Source: Methylomonas fluvii
GTDB lineage: Bacteria > Pseudomonadota > Gammaproteobacteria > Methylococcales > Methylomonadaceae
Direction of reading: 5' to 3'
Length of the DNA: 64,000 nt
Assembly (NCBI RefSeq): GCF_014850975.1
Contig: NZ_JACXST010000002.1
Span: forward strand, 1,674,001-1,738,000
The translations under genes and the position numbers were made by a program. Positions 37,937-46,789 of this stretch are shown piece by piece. Numbering within the stretch: the stretch's first letter is position 1; each line of letters opens with the position of its first letter. The notes beneath the pieces are model-generated. The model was not told where the DNA came from, ran no database searches, and saw only the letters and a list, made by a program, of their open reading frames with translations.

Positions 37937-39019
37937 CTATCGATTCGCCAACCATAAATAACCTTGTAACCACAATCGGCCATCTATGTCCTGACCGACT
38001 TGAGGCGGTTCATCGCCTGCCCAGGCCTTGCGGGTGATCAGGATGTCCAGATCGGCATCCTCGTCAAAACGCATGACGGTGGCTCGTACACGCCACCCCG
38101 TCTGTCCAAGCCAATCGCTAAATTCGCTTACGGTTTTGATGGGCGCGTGAAAGCTGTAATCGTCAGCATCCCATCCGTTGACCGGTAACAACATGGCTGA
38201 CCCATCCAGAGAAATAGTCATCGTAGCAATTTCCGGTGTTTCACCATTCTGTGCATGGCGATTGCTCCAAGCCACTTCATCCGGGTGGCGGTTGACACTC
38301 ATTTCCACAGGCTCTGCTGGGCGGGCATCGTAGGCCAGTCCGGTCAGAATAAATTCGTAGCTTCTGCCGGATTGATACCAACTGCGATTGACCAGGAAGC
38401 GGCTGTCGAAAAACCTTATACTGGCATCACCCCAACTAGCGGTGATCATCGCTTCCAGACCGCTATCCCAAACCGACACACGACGCAATATCAATGTCTG
38501 TTGGATACCTGTGTCGCTGAAGGGAAAAAGACCAACTAGACTATTACCGGTTATGTCTTTGTCGACAATAACGGCTAGGCCTTGCTGACGCGTCGGCCAA
38601 GCTAATTGAACGCCTTGTTGCCAATGCTCGGGTGTGCGATTGGATGAGGGGTAAAAGTCGCCATAACCGGTTTGTACCAGTGCTTTGGGCACAATCTCAG
38701 GTAACTGATCGAGAATGTCTTGGGCATCATCGAAAAATGCCTGCCAATGAGAACCTGGATAATGCGCCACCTCGTCTGTTTCGAGACTAAATGTCGAATC
38801 TGGCCAGGACAAAGGCAAGGGGTTGGTGTCGTCGGAATAATCAACAGGGGCTATTGGTGATTGAGCTAAGGTCTCTTCCAACTCGGTTTTACGCACCAAC
38901 ACTTCATTTTGATTTTCAAGCTGCAGACCGATGTAATCTTCACCGATAAAGCAGACCTGACAAGAACCGTATTTGGGATGTTGCAGCATGCTTTGCAATG
39001 TAAGCGCGTCAGTTTTCAT
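37937..39019 (-). CDS. Hypothetical protein, 360 aa, linked to HIRAN and WYL genes
   Basis: A soluble 360-aa protein I do not recognise. It begins with a short beta region (YGSCQVCFIGEDYIGLQLEN), has an acidic linker rich in Pro and Asp (about residues 55-85), and two larger beta-rich domains, the second containing SDWLGQTGWRVRATVMRFDEDADLDILITRK. ATG 39019 was preferred to the TTG at 39028. It lies between the WYL regulator (82 bp upstream) and the HIRAN gene (10 bp downstream), so all three are probably one unit. Confidence 0.65.
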   Translation of the reverse strand: MKTDALTLQSMLQHPKYGSCQVCFIGEDYIGLQLENQNEVLVRKTELEETLAQSPIAPVDYSDDTNPLPLSWPDSTFSLETDEVAHYPGSHWQAFFDDAQDILDQLPEIVPKALVQTGYGDFYPSSNRTPEHWQQGVQLAWPTRQQGLAVIVDKDITGNSLVGLFPFSDTGIQQTLILRRVSVWDSGLEAMITASWGDASIRFFDSRFLVNRSWYQSGRSYEFILTGLAYDARPAEPVEMSVNRHPDEVAWSNRHAQNGETPEIATMTISLDGSAMLLPVNGWDADDYSFHAPIKTVSEFSDWLGQTGWRVRATVMRFDEDADLDILITRKAWAGDEPPQVGQDIDGRLWLQGYLWLANR

Positions 39020-39101
39020 AAAGGCCAAGCCAATTTATCCGGTGAAGTTAAAAATACACCGTAAGCCTATAAACTGAGTGTCTCAAATACTGAGACACTG
39101 A

Positions 39102-40076
39102 CTATTTTTGGTAAATTTGACTGATCTTCGCCGCCTCGTTGGTGACAGATTCTCGTAAAGAGGTTGGAGCCTCAACTTCGACATGGCTGCCGTGGCGCAG
39201 AATATCCATGATCAGTTCGCGGTCGTCCGCATAAGGGACGGTGAGGCGGTAGCTGCCATCGGAAAGATCCTCACCCACTTGTTGTGGATGCCAGCTTTCA
39301 GAGCGAACCCAGCGGGCGCGCTCAGGCGAGAATTTCAAGACCGCCACGTCGCGGATGGCGCCGGCAAAGATGCCGTAGGCACTGGCAAAGTGCTCGTCCA
39401 GTTGTGGGTCGGTAATCTCGATGGCTGGCTCATCGACCATGGACACCGCCTGTAGGCTATCGATAGAGAAGTTCCGCAGTGCCTGCCGCCAGTGGCACCA
39501 GGCATCCAGGTACCAGTTGTCCCGGTAATGAATCAGGCGTTGTGGTGAAATCCGGCGTGGGTTGATTTCGTTACGGCCGCGATTCCAGGCCTGTATATCG
39601 AGCTGTTGTCGATTGAATACGGCCGTGGCGATTTCCGCAAAAAAGCGTGGTTGCAGGGTGCGTTTTGCCATGCTTAACAGGCGCACACGCTCGGCGATTT
39701 CGGCAGAGGGTTGGCCACCCGCCTCCAGCAAACCCGCTAGTCTGGTCTGCAGCGGTGCAATATGACGAGCCAGGATGCCGGGTTCTATGTCGGTCAGCAG
39801 TTTTTGAGCTGCCAATAATGCATAGAGCTCGCCGGCGCTGAACCATAGTCCCGGCAATTCATACGTGGTATTGATATTTTCGCTGTCGGTGAAACGATAA
39901 CCCCCCGCCTCCCGGTCCCAAATGATCGGCGCATGCAAACGATCACGCAGATATTCCATGTCGCGATTGAAGGTCGCGCGGGAGATGCCCAGTTCTTCCA
40001 GAAAGACGGCAAGAGGCACGATGTGGCGGTGATGAAGGATTTGTTCAATTTTATAGAAGCGTTCCGTGCGATTCAT
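39102..40076 (-). CDS. WYL-domain transcriptional regulator
   Basis: A 324-aa regulator. The N-terminal winged helix is RFYKIEQILHHRHIVPLAVF followed by ELGISRATFNRDMEYLRD. The WYL domain has NPRRISPQRLIHYRDNWYLDAWCHWRQALRNFSID, and a C-terminal WCX extension reaches the end. WYL proteins sense nucleic acid or nucleotide ligands and often control defence or DNA/RNA-damage genes. It is divergent from the MerR-RtcB operon across a 306-bp gap and is a good candidate to regulate it, as well as the genes behind it. Confidence 0.9.
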   Translation of the reverse strand: MNRTERFYKIEQILHHRHIVPLAVFLEELGISRATFNRDMEYLRDRLHAPIIWDREAGGYRFTDSENINTTYELPGLWFSAGELYALLAAQKLLTDIEPGILARHIAPLQTRLAGLLEAGGQPSAEIAERVRLLSMAKRTLQPRFFAEIATAVFNRQQLDIQAWNRGRNEINPRRISPQRLIHYRDNWYLDAWCHWRQALRNFSIDSLQAVSMVDEPAIEITDPQLDEHFASAYGIFAGAIRDVAVLKFSPERARWVRSESWHPQQVGEDLSDGSYRLTVPYADDRELIMDILRHGSHVEVEAPTSLRESVTNEAAKISQIYQK

Positions 40077-40348
40077 GTGCTTGGTAGCCTAGTTCAAGTT
40101 TCAACAATATTACCCCAATGCCCAAGATTAAGTGTTGGCCACTGACTTTACGATGCCAACAATTGGACTATGCGTAACAAGCGTTCAGTTCGAGTCATAA
40201 ACGTTTCTGTTGGGCTCATTATTTGAGCCTGAGTCCAAGTAGTGTGGTCCCCAGGCTGGGCAACCGTTTCTCGGGGCGACTGTCGTTATTAGCACACCGA
40301 TCAGGCGACTCGAGTGCTGACAAGTGAAGCTTGCATTATTAATACACT

Positions 40349-40360
40349 TGTTTTGAAACA
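40349..40360. promoter_or_regulatory. TGTTT-TG-AAACA palindrome before the RNA-repair operon
   Basis: A perfect 5-2-5 palindrome 23 bp before the MerR-like start, flanked by ACACT and AGTGT that can extend the symmetry. It lies in the divergent WYL/MerR intergenic region (40077-40382) and could bind either regulator. No confident -35/-10 pair was found, and the rest of the gap shows no gene. Confidence 0.4.
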
Positions 40361-40382
40361 GTGATAGTGTTTTAATAAATCC

Positions 40383-40850
40383 ATGACATTACCCAATGAG
40401 CCATCAACACCCAGTTATCCGCTAACGGAGCTTTGTGTGCTAGCCGATTTATCGCCCCGGACGGTTCGCTATTACGTTCAGATAGGACTAGTGGATAGAC
40501 CTGAAGGGGAAACCCGCGCAGCACGATATGGCGCAAAGCATCTGGAACAGTTGCTGTTAATCAAGAAATGGTCTGCTGCGGGCGTATCACTGGAGCGCAT
40601 TCGGGAATTGCTCAAGGGTGATGACGCACCGATTCCACCCAGATCAAGGGCGATTGGCTCCATTGAAGTACGCAGTCATCTTCTGGTGGCGGATGGTGTC
40701 GAAATCGTGATTGAACCGAGTCGTGCTGGACTGTCGCCCGAGCAAGTGCGAGGCTTCGTCAAAGGCGTGATGGCCGTTTACGCGCAGGTTAGTGGCGAAC
40801 AAATAGAACTAGAACAACAAAAAGAACCGAGAGGGCAAGACAATGGATAA
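40383..40850 (+). CDS. MerR-family transcriptional regulator
   Basis: A 155-aa protein with an N-terminal MerR winged helix: YPLTELCVLADLSPRTVRYYVQIGLVDRP, then HLEQLLLIKKWSAAGVSLERIRELL. The C-terminal half has no cysteine cluster and includes a beta region (VRSHLLVADGVEIVIEP) and a helix, so the effector is not an obvious metal. It is first in the operon and overlaps the VIT-VWA gene by 8 bp. It probably controls the operon from the intergenic region upstream. Confidence 0.88.
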   Translation: MTLPNEPSTPSYPLTELCVLADLSPRTVRYYVQIGLVDRPEGETRAARYGAKHLEQLLLIKKWSAAGVSLERIRELLKGDDAPIPPRSRAIGSIEVRSHLLVADGVEIVIEPSRAGLSPEQVRGFVKGVMAVYAQVSGEQIELEQQKEPRGQDNG

Positions 40851-43242
40851 CCGCGAATGTGCGCGTTTGGAAACGCAGGATGGCCAACCGGTCATGTTGT
40901 CAGGGGTAAAACTGACGGGTGAATTGCGCGGCTTATTATTCGAAGCCAGCATTGAACAGCGGTTTTATAACCCAACCCGACGTAACTTTGAGGTGGTCTA
41001 TACATTCCCGTTGCCATGGGGCGCCGTTTTGCTCGGTATCGATGTGCTTCTGGGCGATAAACAGCTCAGCGGTACTGTGATCGAGAAGACACTGGCTGAA
41101 GCCGGGTATGAAGAAGCCTTATCGGAAGGCAACGCCGCCATCATGCTGGAGAAAAATCATGACCTCAGTTATAGCCTGAATCTCGGCAACCTTGCTGCCA
41201 ATGAACACTGCGTCATCACCTTGCGTTATGCGCAGACGATGCAGTATGAACAGCAAGGGCTTCGGTTATTGATCCCTACCGTGATTGCACCTCGATATGG
41301 CGATGACGAACAGGATGGTGGACTGATGCCTCACCAGGCACCCACGCATAGCTTGCTGACTGAATATCCTTTTAACCTGGAACTTCGGCTTCATGGCGAA
41401 TTGACACAGGCGCGTGTGGCATCGCCCAGTCACCCCGTCGCCGTCAATTTTTGCAGTACTGAAATGGGTAGCGTATTGACGGTCACGTTGGCTCGTGAAA
41501 GCTCGCTGGACCGAGACTTTGTTCTGATTCTGGACAAGTTAGCCCATACCTCCATGGCGCTGGCTGCGCGGGATTATGCTCAGTCCGATAGTGTGGCTGT
41601 ACTGGCCAGTTTTTGCCCTCGCATATCAGCCGGTGAGCCGAATAATACGGCTGTGAAAATACTGGTCGATTGTTCGGGTTCCATGGGAGGTGACAGCATG
41701 GATGCGGCCCGTCGAGCGTTACAGGCTATCGTCAAGCAATTGGGTAAAGGCGATCATTTTTCGTTGTCCCGGTTTGGAAGTAACGTGGTCCATCGTTCCC
41801 GTGGGCTTTGGACATTAACGAATGCCACGCGATTGGCAGCAGAGCGCTGGGTGGGTGATTTGGAAGCTGACCTGGGCGGTACAGAAATGGAAGCCGCGCT
41901 GATCTCCACGTTTAATTTGGCCAAGGCAGTCACTAGCGATGTTTTGATCATTACTGATGGTGAAATTAGCGCTATCGACAGCACCATTGCCTCCGCTCAA
42001 AAGTCCGGTCATCGCTTGTTTGTGGTGGGTATCGGCAGTAGTCCTGCGGAAAGCCATTTGCGTCGACTGGCCGAGACGACCGGCGGCGCTTGTGATTTTG
42101 TGGCGCCTGGTGAAGCCGTTGAACCCGCTATTTTGAGGATGTTTGCTCGTTTACGTTCTCCGCAATTAAAGGAGGTGTCAGTGGTTTGGCCGGAAGGTGC
42201 AAAACCAAAATGGGTTTCCCCTATGGCGGCATCGATTTTCGATGGCGATACGGTTAATGTTTTCGGTTTCTTCGAATCTGCGCCTCAAGGTAAGATTCAC
42301 TTGTTGGGTAAGTGTGGTGTTGATGCGACCCCACAAGAGTTTGCCTGCGCCCATATTAATGAGGAATTACAGGATGCCCCAACGATATCCCGGATGGCGG
42401 CAGCCGTTAGGTTTGAATCGGATGATGTTAATTCAGAGGCTACGCCGTTGGCTGTCGCCTATCAGTTGGTGACGGATAAAACCAATTTCTTACTGGTGCA
42501 TGAGCGGGATGAGGCTGAAAAACCGGTAGACATGCCGGACCTGTACAAAGTGGCCCAGATGGTTCCGGCCGGTTGGAGTGGTGCGGGTTCCGTCTTGTAT
42601 TCAATGGCTCCGCCAATCTTGGATGCCTGCCAATCGGATGATTTATCAATGCCTGCGATGTGTAGAAGAGTGAGTTCGGTGAGTGATGCGTCTTCGGATT
42701 ACCTGGATGTACCCGCTTTTCTGAGAACGAGTGGTCGGACAATTGACCATCGTGACAGTCAATATTGGTCTGAATCCGATCATTACACAGGATTGACACC
42801 TTTGGGTGTCAGCACATGGCTCAGCACCGCCCCTCCGACAGGTTGGCCGAAGTCATACCGGGAACTACGACGAATGGGACTAGGTGTCTGGGTCGTTGAT
42901 TGGCTGGAGTTTACGTTTGGAAATGAGGACGGCCGGCCAATAGCAGAAGCAACAGTCGTGGAGGCTTTCCTATATGTGATATCGAAACTGGATATTCGCC
43001 AGTCCCAGGACAAGTCTCAAGGATTGATCAAAGGTCTGAAGGCGACCGTTCTGCAGATGAAGAATCGGTTGATGGGCACTACAAAAGTCCGCACGTCTGA
43101 TGTCGATTTCGATCTGGCAGAGAAAATTGTCGTGGCCCTTGAGGATATGACCACTGATCAGTGGCCAGAACAAGTTTTCGCTTTAGTCGATGCAACTCAC
43201 GTCTCCTTTAGTGAGTGTGAACAAAGCGTTAGCCATTTTTAA
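40843..43242 (+). CDS. VIT and von Willebrand factor A domain protein
   Basis: A 799-aa protein. The VIT domain occupies about residues 8-135 (MLSGVKLTGELRGLLFEASIEQRFYNPT, YTFPLPWGAVL). A VWA domain follows at about 265-440 with a complete metal site: ILVDCSGSMGGDSMDAA (DxSxS), a TEME region and ITDGE. The remainder, to residue 799, is unassigned; its last ~120 residues resemble the C-terminal part of VIT proteins. No signal peptide is visible, so it should be cytoplasmic. Its place in front of kinase, Thg1-like and RtcB genes suggests a scaffold or sensor for RNA repair (inference). Confidence 0.88.
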   Translation: MDNRECARLETQDGQPVMLSGVKLTGELRGLLFEASIEQRFYNPTRRNFEVVYTFPLPWGAVLLGIDVLLGDKQLSGTVIEKTLAEAGYEEALSEGNAAIMLEKNHDLSYSLNLGNLAANEHCVITLRYAQTMQYEQQGLRLLIPTVIAPRYGDDEQDGGLMPHQAPTHSLLTEYPFNLELRLHGELTQARVASPSHPVAVNFCSTEMGSVLTVTLARESSLDRDFVLILDKLAHTSMALAARDYAQSDSVAVLASFCPRISAGEPNNTAVKILVDCSGSMGGDSMDAARRALQAIVKQLGKGDHFSLSRFGSNVVHRSRGLWTLTNATRLAAERWVGDLEADLGGTEMEAALISTFNLAKAVTSDVLIITDGEISAIDSTIASAQKSGHRLFVVGIGSSPAESHLRRLAETTGGACDFVAPGEAVEPAILRMFARLRSPQLKEVSVVWPEGAKPKWVSPMAASIFDGDTVNVFGFFESAPQGKIHLLGKCGVDATPQEFACAHINEELQDAPTISRMAAAVRFESDDVNSEATPLAVAYQLVTDKTNFLLVHERDEAEKPVDMPDLYKVAQMVPAGWSGAGSVLYSMAPPILDACQSDDLSMPAMCRRVSSVSDASSDYLDVPAFLRTSGRTIDHRDSQYWSESDHYTGLTPLGVSTWLSTAPPTGWPKSYRELRRMGLGVWVVDWLEFTFGNEDGRPIAEATVVEAFLYVISKLDIRQSQDKSQGLIKGLKATVLQMKNRLMGTTKVRTSDVDFDLAEKIVVALEDMTTDQWPEQVFALVDATHVSFSECEQSVSHF

Positions 43243-43275
43243 CTTTGCTGAGAAGCAATGAATTAGCGCCTTTCC

Positions 43276-43722
43276 ATGGAAGCGATCATCCTCGCAGGCA
43301 TTCAGGGGGCTGGAAAAAGCACGTTTTCTCGGGATCGTTATTGGGATACGCATATTCGGATCAACTACGACATGCTGAGGACCCGGCATAGGGAAAAATT
43401 GCTGATCGAAGCCTGTTTAGAAGCCAAACAATCGTTTGTAGTCGACGCAACCAATCCATTGATGGCGGATCGCGAGCGTTACATAGCAAAAGCCAAAGCT
43501 GCGAGATTCAAAGTAGTCGGCATCGAATTTCAAATTTCCACCGCTATCGCGATTAGCCGAAACGCAAGTCGAGTGGGTAAAAAACGAGTTCCGGAAAAGG
43601 CCATCTACGCAACTGCCGCCAAGTTTCAATCACTGTCATTCGATGAGGGGTTTGATGAAATCTGGCTCGTGACGGTGACGTCTGACGGATTAAAGATTGA
43701 GGAAAAGCGACATGCACTTTGA
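43276..43722 (+). CDS. P-loop kinase, polynucleotide-kinase-like
   Basis: A 148-aa AAA_33-type P-loop protein. Walker A is LAGIQGAGKSTFSRD, INYDMLRTRHREKL follows, and FVVDATNPLMADRERYI resembles the Asp-x-Thr-Asn segment of T4 polynucleotide 5'-kinase and relatives. Lid arginines occur in ISRNASRVGKKRVPE. It lies 33 bp after the VIT-VWA gene and overlaps the Thg1-like gene by 11 bp. A 5'-OH RNA kinase is the attractive reading because the next gene's product needs a 5'-phosphate; a small-molecule or zeta-toxin-like kinase is possible. Confidence 0.78.
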   Translation: MEAIILAGIQGAGKSTFSRDRYWDTHIRINYDMLRTRHREKLLIEACLEAKQSFVVDATNPLMADRERYIAKAKAARFKVVGIEFQISTAIAISRNASRVGKKRVPEKAIYATAAKFQSLSFDEGFDEIWLVTVTSDGLKIEEKRHAL

Positions 43723-44479
43723 TGATCTGGACACCAGGATGCGGGTATTTGAGACCAATCATGACCACTGCGTGCTCCCCGGATTATATATCGTGGCTCG
43801 GCTCGATGGCCGAAGCTTCACAGGTCTTACCCGCAACAAGCATCCTTTTGAAGCGCCTTATGACACCCGCTTCCGTGATCTGATGCTGGAAACTACCCGA
43901 CATCTTATGGGCTGTGGGTTCCGGGCTATTTATGGTTACACCCAGAGTGATGAAATATCGATTTTGTTTCATCCCGATGAGGACAGCTTTTCGCGCAAGG
44001 AGCGCAAGTTCATATCGATACTGTCTGGTGAGGCTAGCGCCAAGTTTTCTTTGGGGCTTGGTGATATGGCGGCTTTCGATGCCAGATTGTCGTTATTGCC
44101 CACCGTTAACCGGGTAGTCGACTATTTTCGTTGGCGCATGGAGGATGCGGCACGCAATTGCTTGAATGGGCATTGCTACTGGACTTTACGCAAGCAGGGC
44201 CAAACTGCCGAGAACGCAACACTGGCATTAAAGGGTTTGAGTAGTCCTCAAAAACATGACCTGCTTTTTGCGGCGGGTACCAACTTTAACGATCTCCCTG
44301 CCTGGCAAAAGCGAGGTTGTGGGGTCTATTGGCAGCAAATTGAAAAAAAAGGCTTTGATCCACATGCCAATTCAGAAACGACAACCTTTCGCCGAAACCT
44401 GAAGGCTGATTTTGAGTTGCCGTTTCACGATGCCTATGGAGATTTTGTTCGGGCATTTATTGAAGTCCAGCTGGCATGA
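43712..44479 (+). CDS. Thg1-like 3'-5' RNA polymerase (tRNA-His guanylyltransferase family)
   Basis: A 255-aa protein of the Thg1/TLP family. Metal-binding residues lie in VARLDGRSFTGLTR and GYTQSDEISILF; the fold continues with AFDARLSLLP and YFRWRMEDAARN. ATG 43712 follows GAGGA with nine bases of spacing and is preferred to the open frame from 43697. Bacterial Thg1-like proteins add nucleotides to 5' ends of RNA in the 3'-5' direction and can restore 5'-truncated tRNAs, starting from activated 5'-phosphate ends. The gene overlaps the kinase gene and precedes RtcB by 101 bp. Confidence 0.9.
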   Translation: MHFDDLDTRMRVFETNHDHCVLPGLYIVARLDGRSFTGLTRNKHPFEAPYDTRFRDLMLETTRHLMGCGFRAIYGYTQSDEISILFHPDEDSFSRKERKFISILSGEASAKFSLGLGDMAAFDARLSLLPTVNRVVDYFRWRMEDAARNCLNGHCYWTLRKQGQTAENATLALKGLSSPQKHDLLFAAGTNFNDLPAWQKRGCGVYWQQIEKKGFDPHANSETTTFRRNLKADFELPFHDAYGDFVRAFIEVQLA

Positions 44480-44580
44480 ACGGCAATGCATGTAATTGAA
44501 ACAGATTATTAAATTTAATGGAAGTCCAGCGGTAATGGTCTGATCACCAAACTTCGTCATGAGGTTTATTAGGAACAAAT

Positions 44581-45777
44581 ATGCCAATAAAGAAAGTAAT
44601 GACAGAAAATCACGTGCCAGTCAAAATTTGGACTGATGATGTGGATGATCGCTCAATGGAACAATTGGGCAACATCGCAAAGTTGCCATTTATTCACCAC
44701 CATATAGCAGCCATGCCGGATGTCCATTTGGGGCTTGGTGCAACAATCGGATCAGTCATCGCCACCCATAAAGCCATTATCCCGGCCGCAGTAGGCGTCG
44801 ATATTGGTTGCGGCATGGTTGCCGCCAGGCTGTCGATTACCGCGAACGACCTGGATGAAAAGTCACTGAAAAAAGTTTTCGATCAGATTACCCGCGATGT
44901 GCCAGTGGGTCGTGCACAACATGCGGACAATCGTGTGCTGGTCGATGCCGTACAACCCTTTGAACCTAGTTTAAAACGTCTTACCGACCGTCACCCGGAG
45001 CTTCTAAAATCATTTGGCAAGTTTTCCAAATGGATGAACCAGATGGGGTCACTCGGTGGTGGCAATCATTTCATCGAGGTCTGTCTCGACGAAGCCGACC
45101 AAGTGTGGGTGATGCTGCACTCCGGCAGTCGGGGTATTGGTAATGCCATTGCCGATCATTTCATAAAACTGGCCCGCAAGGATATGGAACGCTGGATGAT
45201 CAATTTGCCCGACCGGGATTTGGCCTATTTCCCGGAAGGTACCGAGCATTTTGACGATTACGTCGAGGCTGTGCATTGGGCGCAGGAATATGCGATGCAA
45301 AATCGGCAGTGTATGTTGGATTTGGTGCTGTCGGCGTTGGCGCGCCATTTACCGGCTTTCGAAGTGACCACTGAAGCGGTCAATTGCCACCATAACTATG
45401 TAGCCCATGAACATCATTATGGTGCCAATGTCTGGGTCACTCGAAAAGGTGCGATTCGAGCCAGAGAAGGCGATTTGGGCATTGTGCCTGGCAGCATGGG
45501 GGCTAAGTCCTATATTGTCCGCGGAAAAGGCAATCCAGAAAGCTTTAACTCCAGTGCACACGGTGCTGGCCGTAAAATGAGCCGGACGGCTGCCGAGAAA
45601 GCTTTCACTGAGACTGATCTGGCTAATCAAACGGTTGGCGTCATTTGTCGTAAAGACAAAGGTGTTATCGATGAAATCCCTGGCGCTTATAAAGACATCG
45701 ACCAGGTCATGGCCAACCAAAACGATTTGACAGAGATCTTGCATACCCTAAAACAAGTTGTCTGTGTTAAGGGATAA
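44581..45777 (+). CDS. rtcB: RtcB RNA ligase
   Basis: A 398-aa RtcB, close to the family's usual length. All hallmark blocks are visible: IAAMPDVHLG, AAVGVDIGCGMVAARL with the metal Cys, SLGGGNHFIEV, HSGSRGIGN, HNYVAHEHH, PGSMGAKSYIV and SSAHGAGRKMSRT with the His that is guanylylated. RtcB joins 3'-phosphate or 2',3'-cyclic-phosphate ends to 5'-OH ends using GTP and Mn. An AGGA site precedes the ATG. It closes the RNA-repair operon; rtcA and rtcR are absent from the window. Confidence 0.96.
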   Translation: MPIKKVMTENHVPVKIWTDDVDDRSMEQLGNIAKLPFIHHHIAAMPDVHLGLGATIGSVIATHKAIIPAAVGVDIGCGMVAARLSITANDLDEKSLKKVFDQITRDVPVGRAQHADNRVLVDAVQPFEPSLKRLTDRHPELLKSFGKFSKWMNQMGSLGGGNHFIEVCLDEADQVWVMLHSGSRGIGNAIADHFIKLARKDMERWMINLPDRDLAYFPEGTEHFDDYVEAVHWAQEYAMQNRQCMLDLVLSALARHLPAFEVTTEAVNCHHNYVAHEHHYGANVWVTRKGAIRAREGDLGIVPGSMGAKSYIVRGKGNPESFNSSAHGAGRKMSRTAAEKAFTETDLANQTVGVICRKDKGVIDEIPGAYKDIDQVMANQNDLTEILHTLKQVVCVKG

Positions 45778-46040
45778 AACGAATAAAGTCAGCACTAAGT
45801 AACGGCAGGCAAGCTGGCTAGAGTTACAACCAAGGATCGTGCCCAACCGCCGCAGGAGTATGTCTCCCCAGAAACCAGAGCAATGTTTAGCTGCTGATGA
45901 TGGGGAGACGTGGGTTTTATATCATTTAACGAAGTCGCATCAATGCCGCCTCATGGTTACCGATGGCGAATCCATTACTCAACTTCGTTGATACATAGGG
46001 TTGCCTTGGGTACCGATGAATACTCGGCACTAATACCTTT

Positions 46041-46514
46041 TCACAACAAGCCATGTTCAGCGAATGAATACACGGTTTCGCCGACGATGAAGTGATCAAG
46101 TACGCGAACGTCAATCAAGGCCAAGGCTTCTTTAAGTTTTGCTGTAATCACGCGATCGGCCTGACTGGGATCGCTGATCCCCGACGGGTGGTTATGCGCC
46201 ATGATCAGAGCCGCGGCATTGTAGTGCATGGAGGCCTTGACCACTTCGCGCGGATACACGCTAGCGCCATCAATCGTCCCCCGGAATAATTCATCGCACG
46301 CGATGACGCGATGTTGATTGTCCAAGAACAGACACACAAATACTTCGTGCTCATACGGCGCCAATTTCAACTTGATACAGTCCTTCGCCTTGTCCGGACT
46401 GGTCAAGTCTTCGCCTCGACTGAAAGTGCGGTTGTAGATCTGTATGGCCTCCAAGATGACATCCTGTTCATCGGCCATACGGTAACGATTATTGGTTCCT
46501 CGAATGTATAACAT
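46041..46514 (-). CDS. radC: RadC-family JAB/MPN-domain protein
   Basis: A 157-aa RadC-family (DUF2466) protein without the N-terminal helix-hairpin part of long RadC. The metal motif is [21 protein letters not shown] (His-x-His...Asp). It starts at ATG 46514 after GGAGAAAA. Short RadC proteins are standard on conjugative elements and plasmids; the biochemical role is unsettled. Its leader carries one of the element's repeated hairpins. The 263-bp gap to rtcB marks the cargo/backbone border; a GTCTCCCC/GGGGAGAC inverted pair (45861-45908) lies there. Confidence 0.92.
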   Translation of the reverse strand: MLYIRGTNNRYRMADEQDVILEAIQIYNRTFSRGEDLTSPDKAKDCIKLKLAPYEHEVFVCLFLDNQHRVIACDELFRGTIDGASVYPREVVKASMHYNAAALIMAHNHPSGISDPSQADRVITAKLKEALALIDVRVLDHFIVGETVYSFAEHGLL

Positions 46515-46541
46515 GGGTTTTCTCCGGTAATCTTAAAATTT

Positions 46542-46577
46542 GGAGAAAGCCGTCCCCTTCCGGGGTGGACTTTCTCC
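46542..46577 (-). promoter_or_regulatory. Leader hairpin L1 before radC, with an alternative RBS pairing
   Basis: In gene direction: GGAGAAAG, TCCA, CCCC-GGAA-GGGG, ACGG, CTTTCTCC, an 8-bp outer and 4-bp inner stem, both perfect. The ribosome-binding site GGAGAAAA (46518-46525) could pair with the same CTTTCTCC arm. Upstream, a CTGACGC/GCGTCAG hairpin lies at about 46669-46690; no gene is seen in 46578-46789. Confidence 0.75.
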
Positions 46578-46789
46578 GGAAGGGTTGTCAAAAATGTGCA
46601 AAGCCTCGCCAGCGATGTCTACCGACGTTGACCGTCGGCAGAACACATTTCGCTAAAGAGGCTTAAGCTGACGCCATGACTGCGTCAGGTGTTTTGGAAT
46701 GATGCTTGTTACGTGGTCGTTGGCCAGAAAACCAGCCAAAAGCCACGGGCTAAGACAGCCGCGGCCATCGCCCCGAGATAGGGTTTCGA

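Noticed and set aside
34648..44479. Functional link between the tRNA-His fragment and the Thg1-like (tRNA-His guanylyltransferase family) gene
   Set aside because: tRNA genes are common integration sites, bacterial tRNA-His already encodes its G-1, and the two are 9 kb apart. Coincidence is the simpler view.
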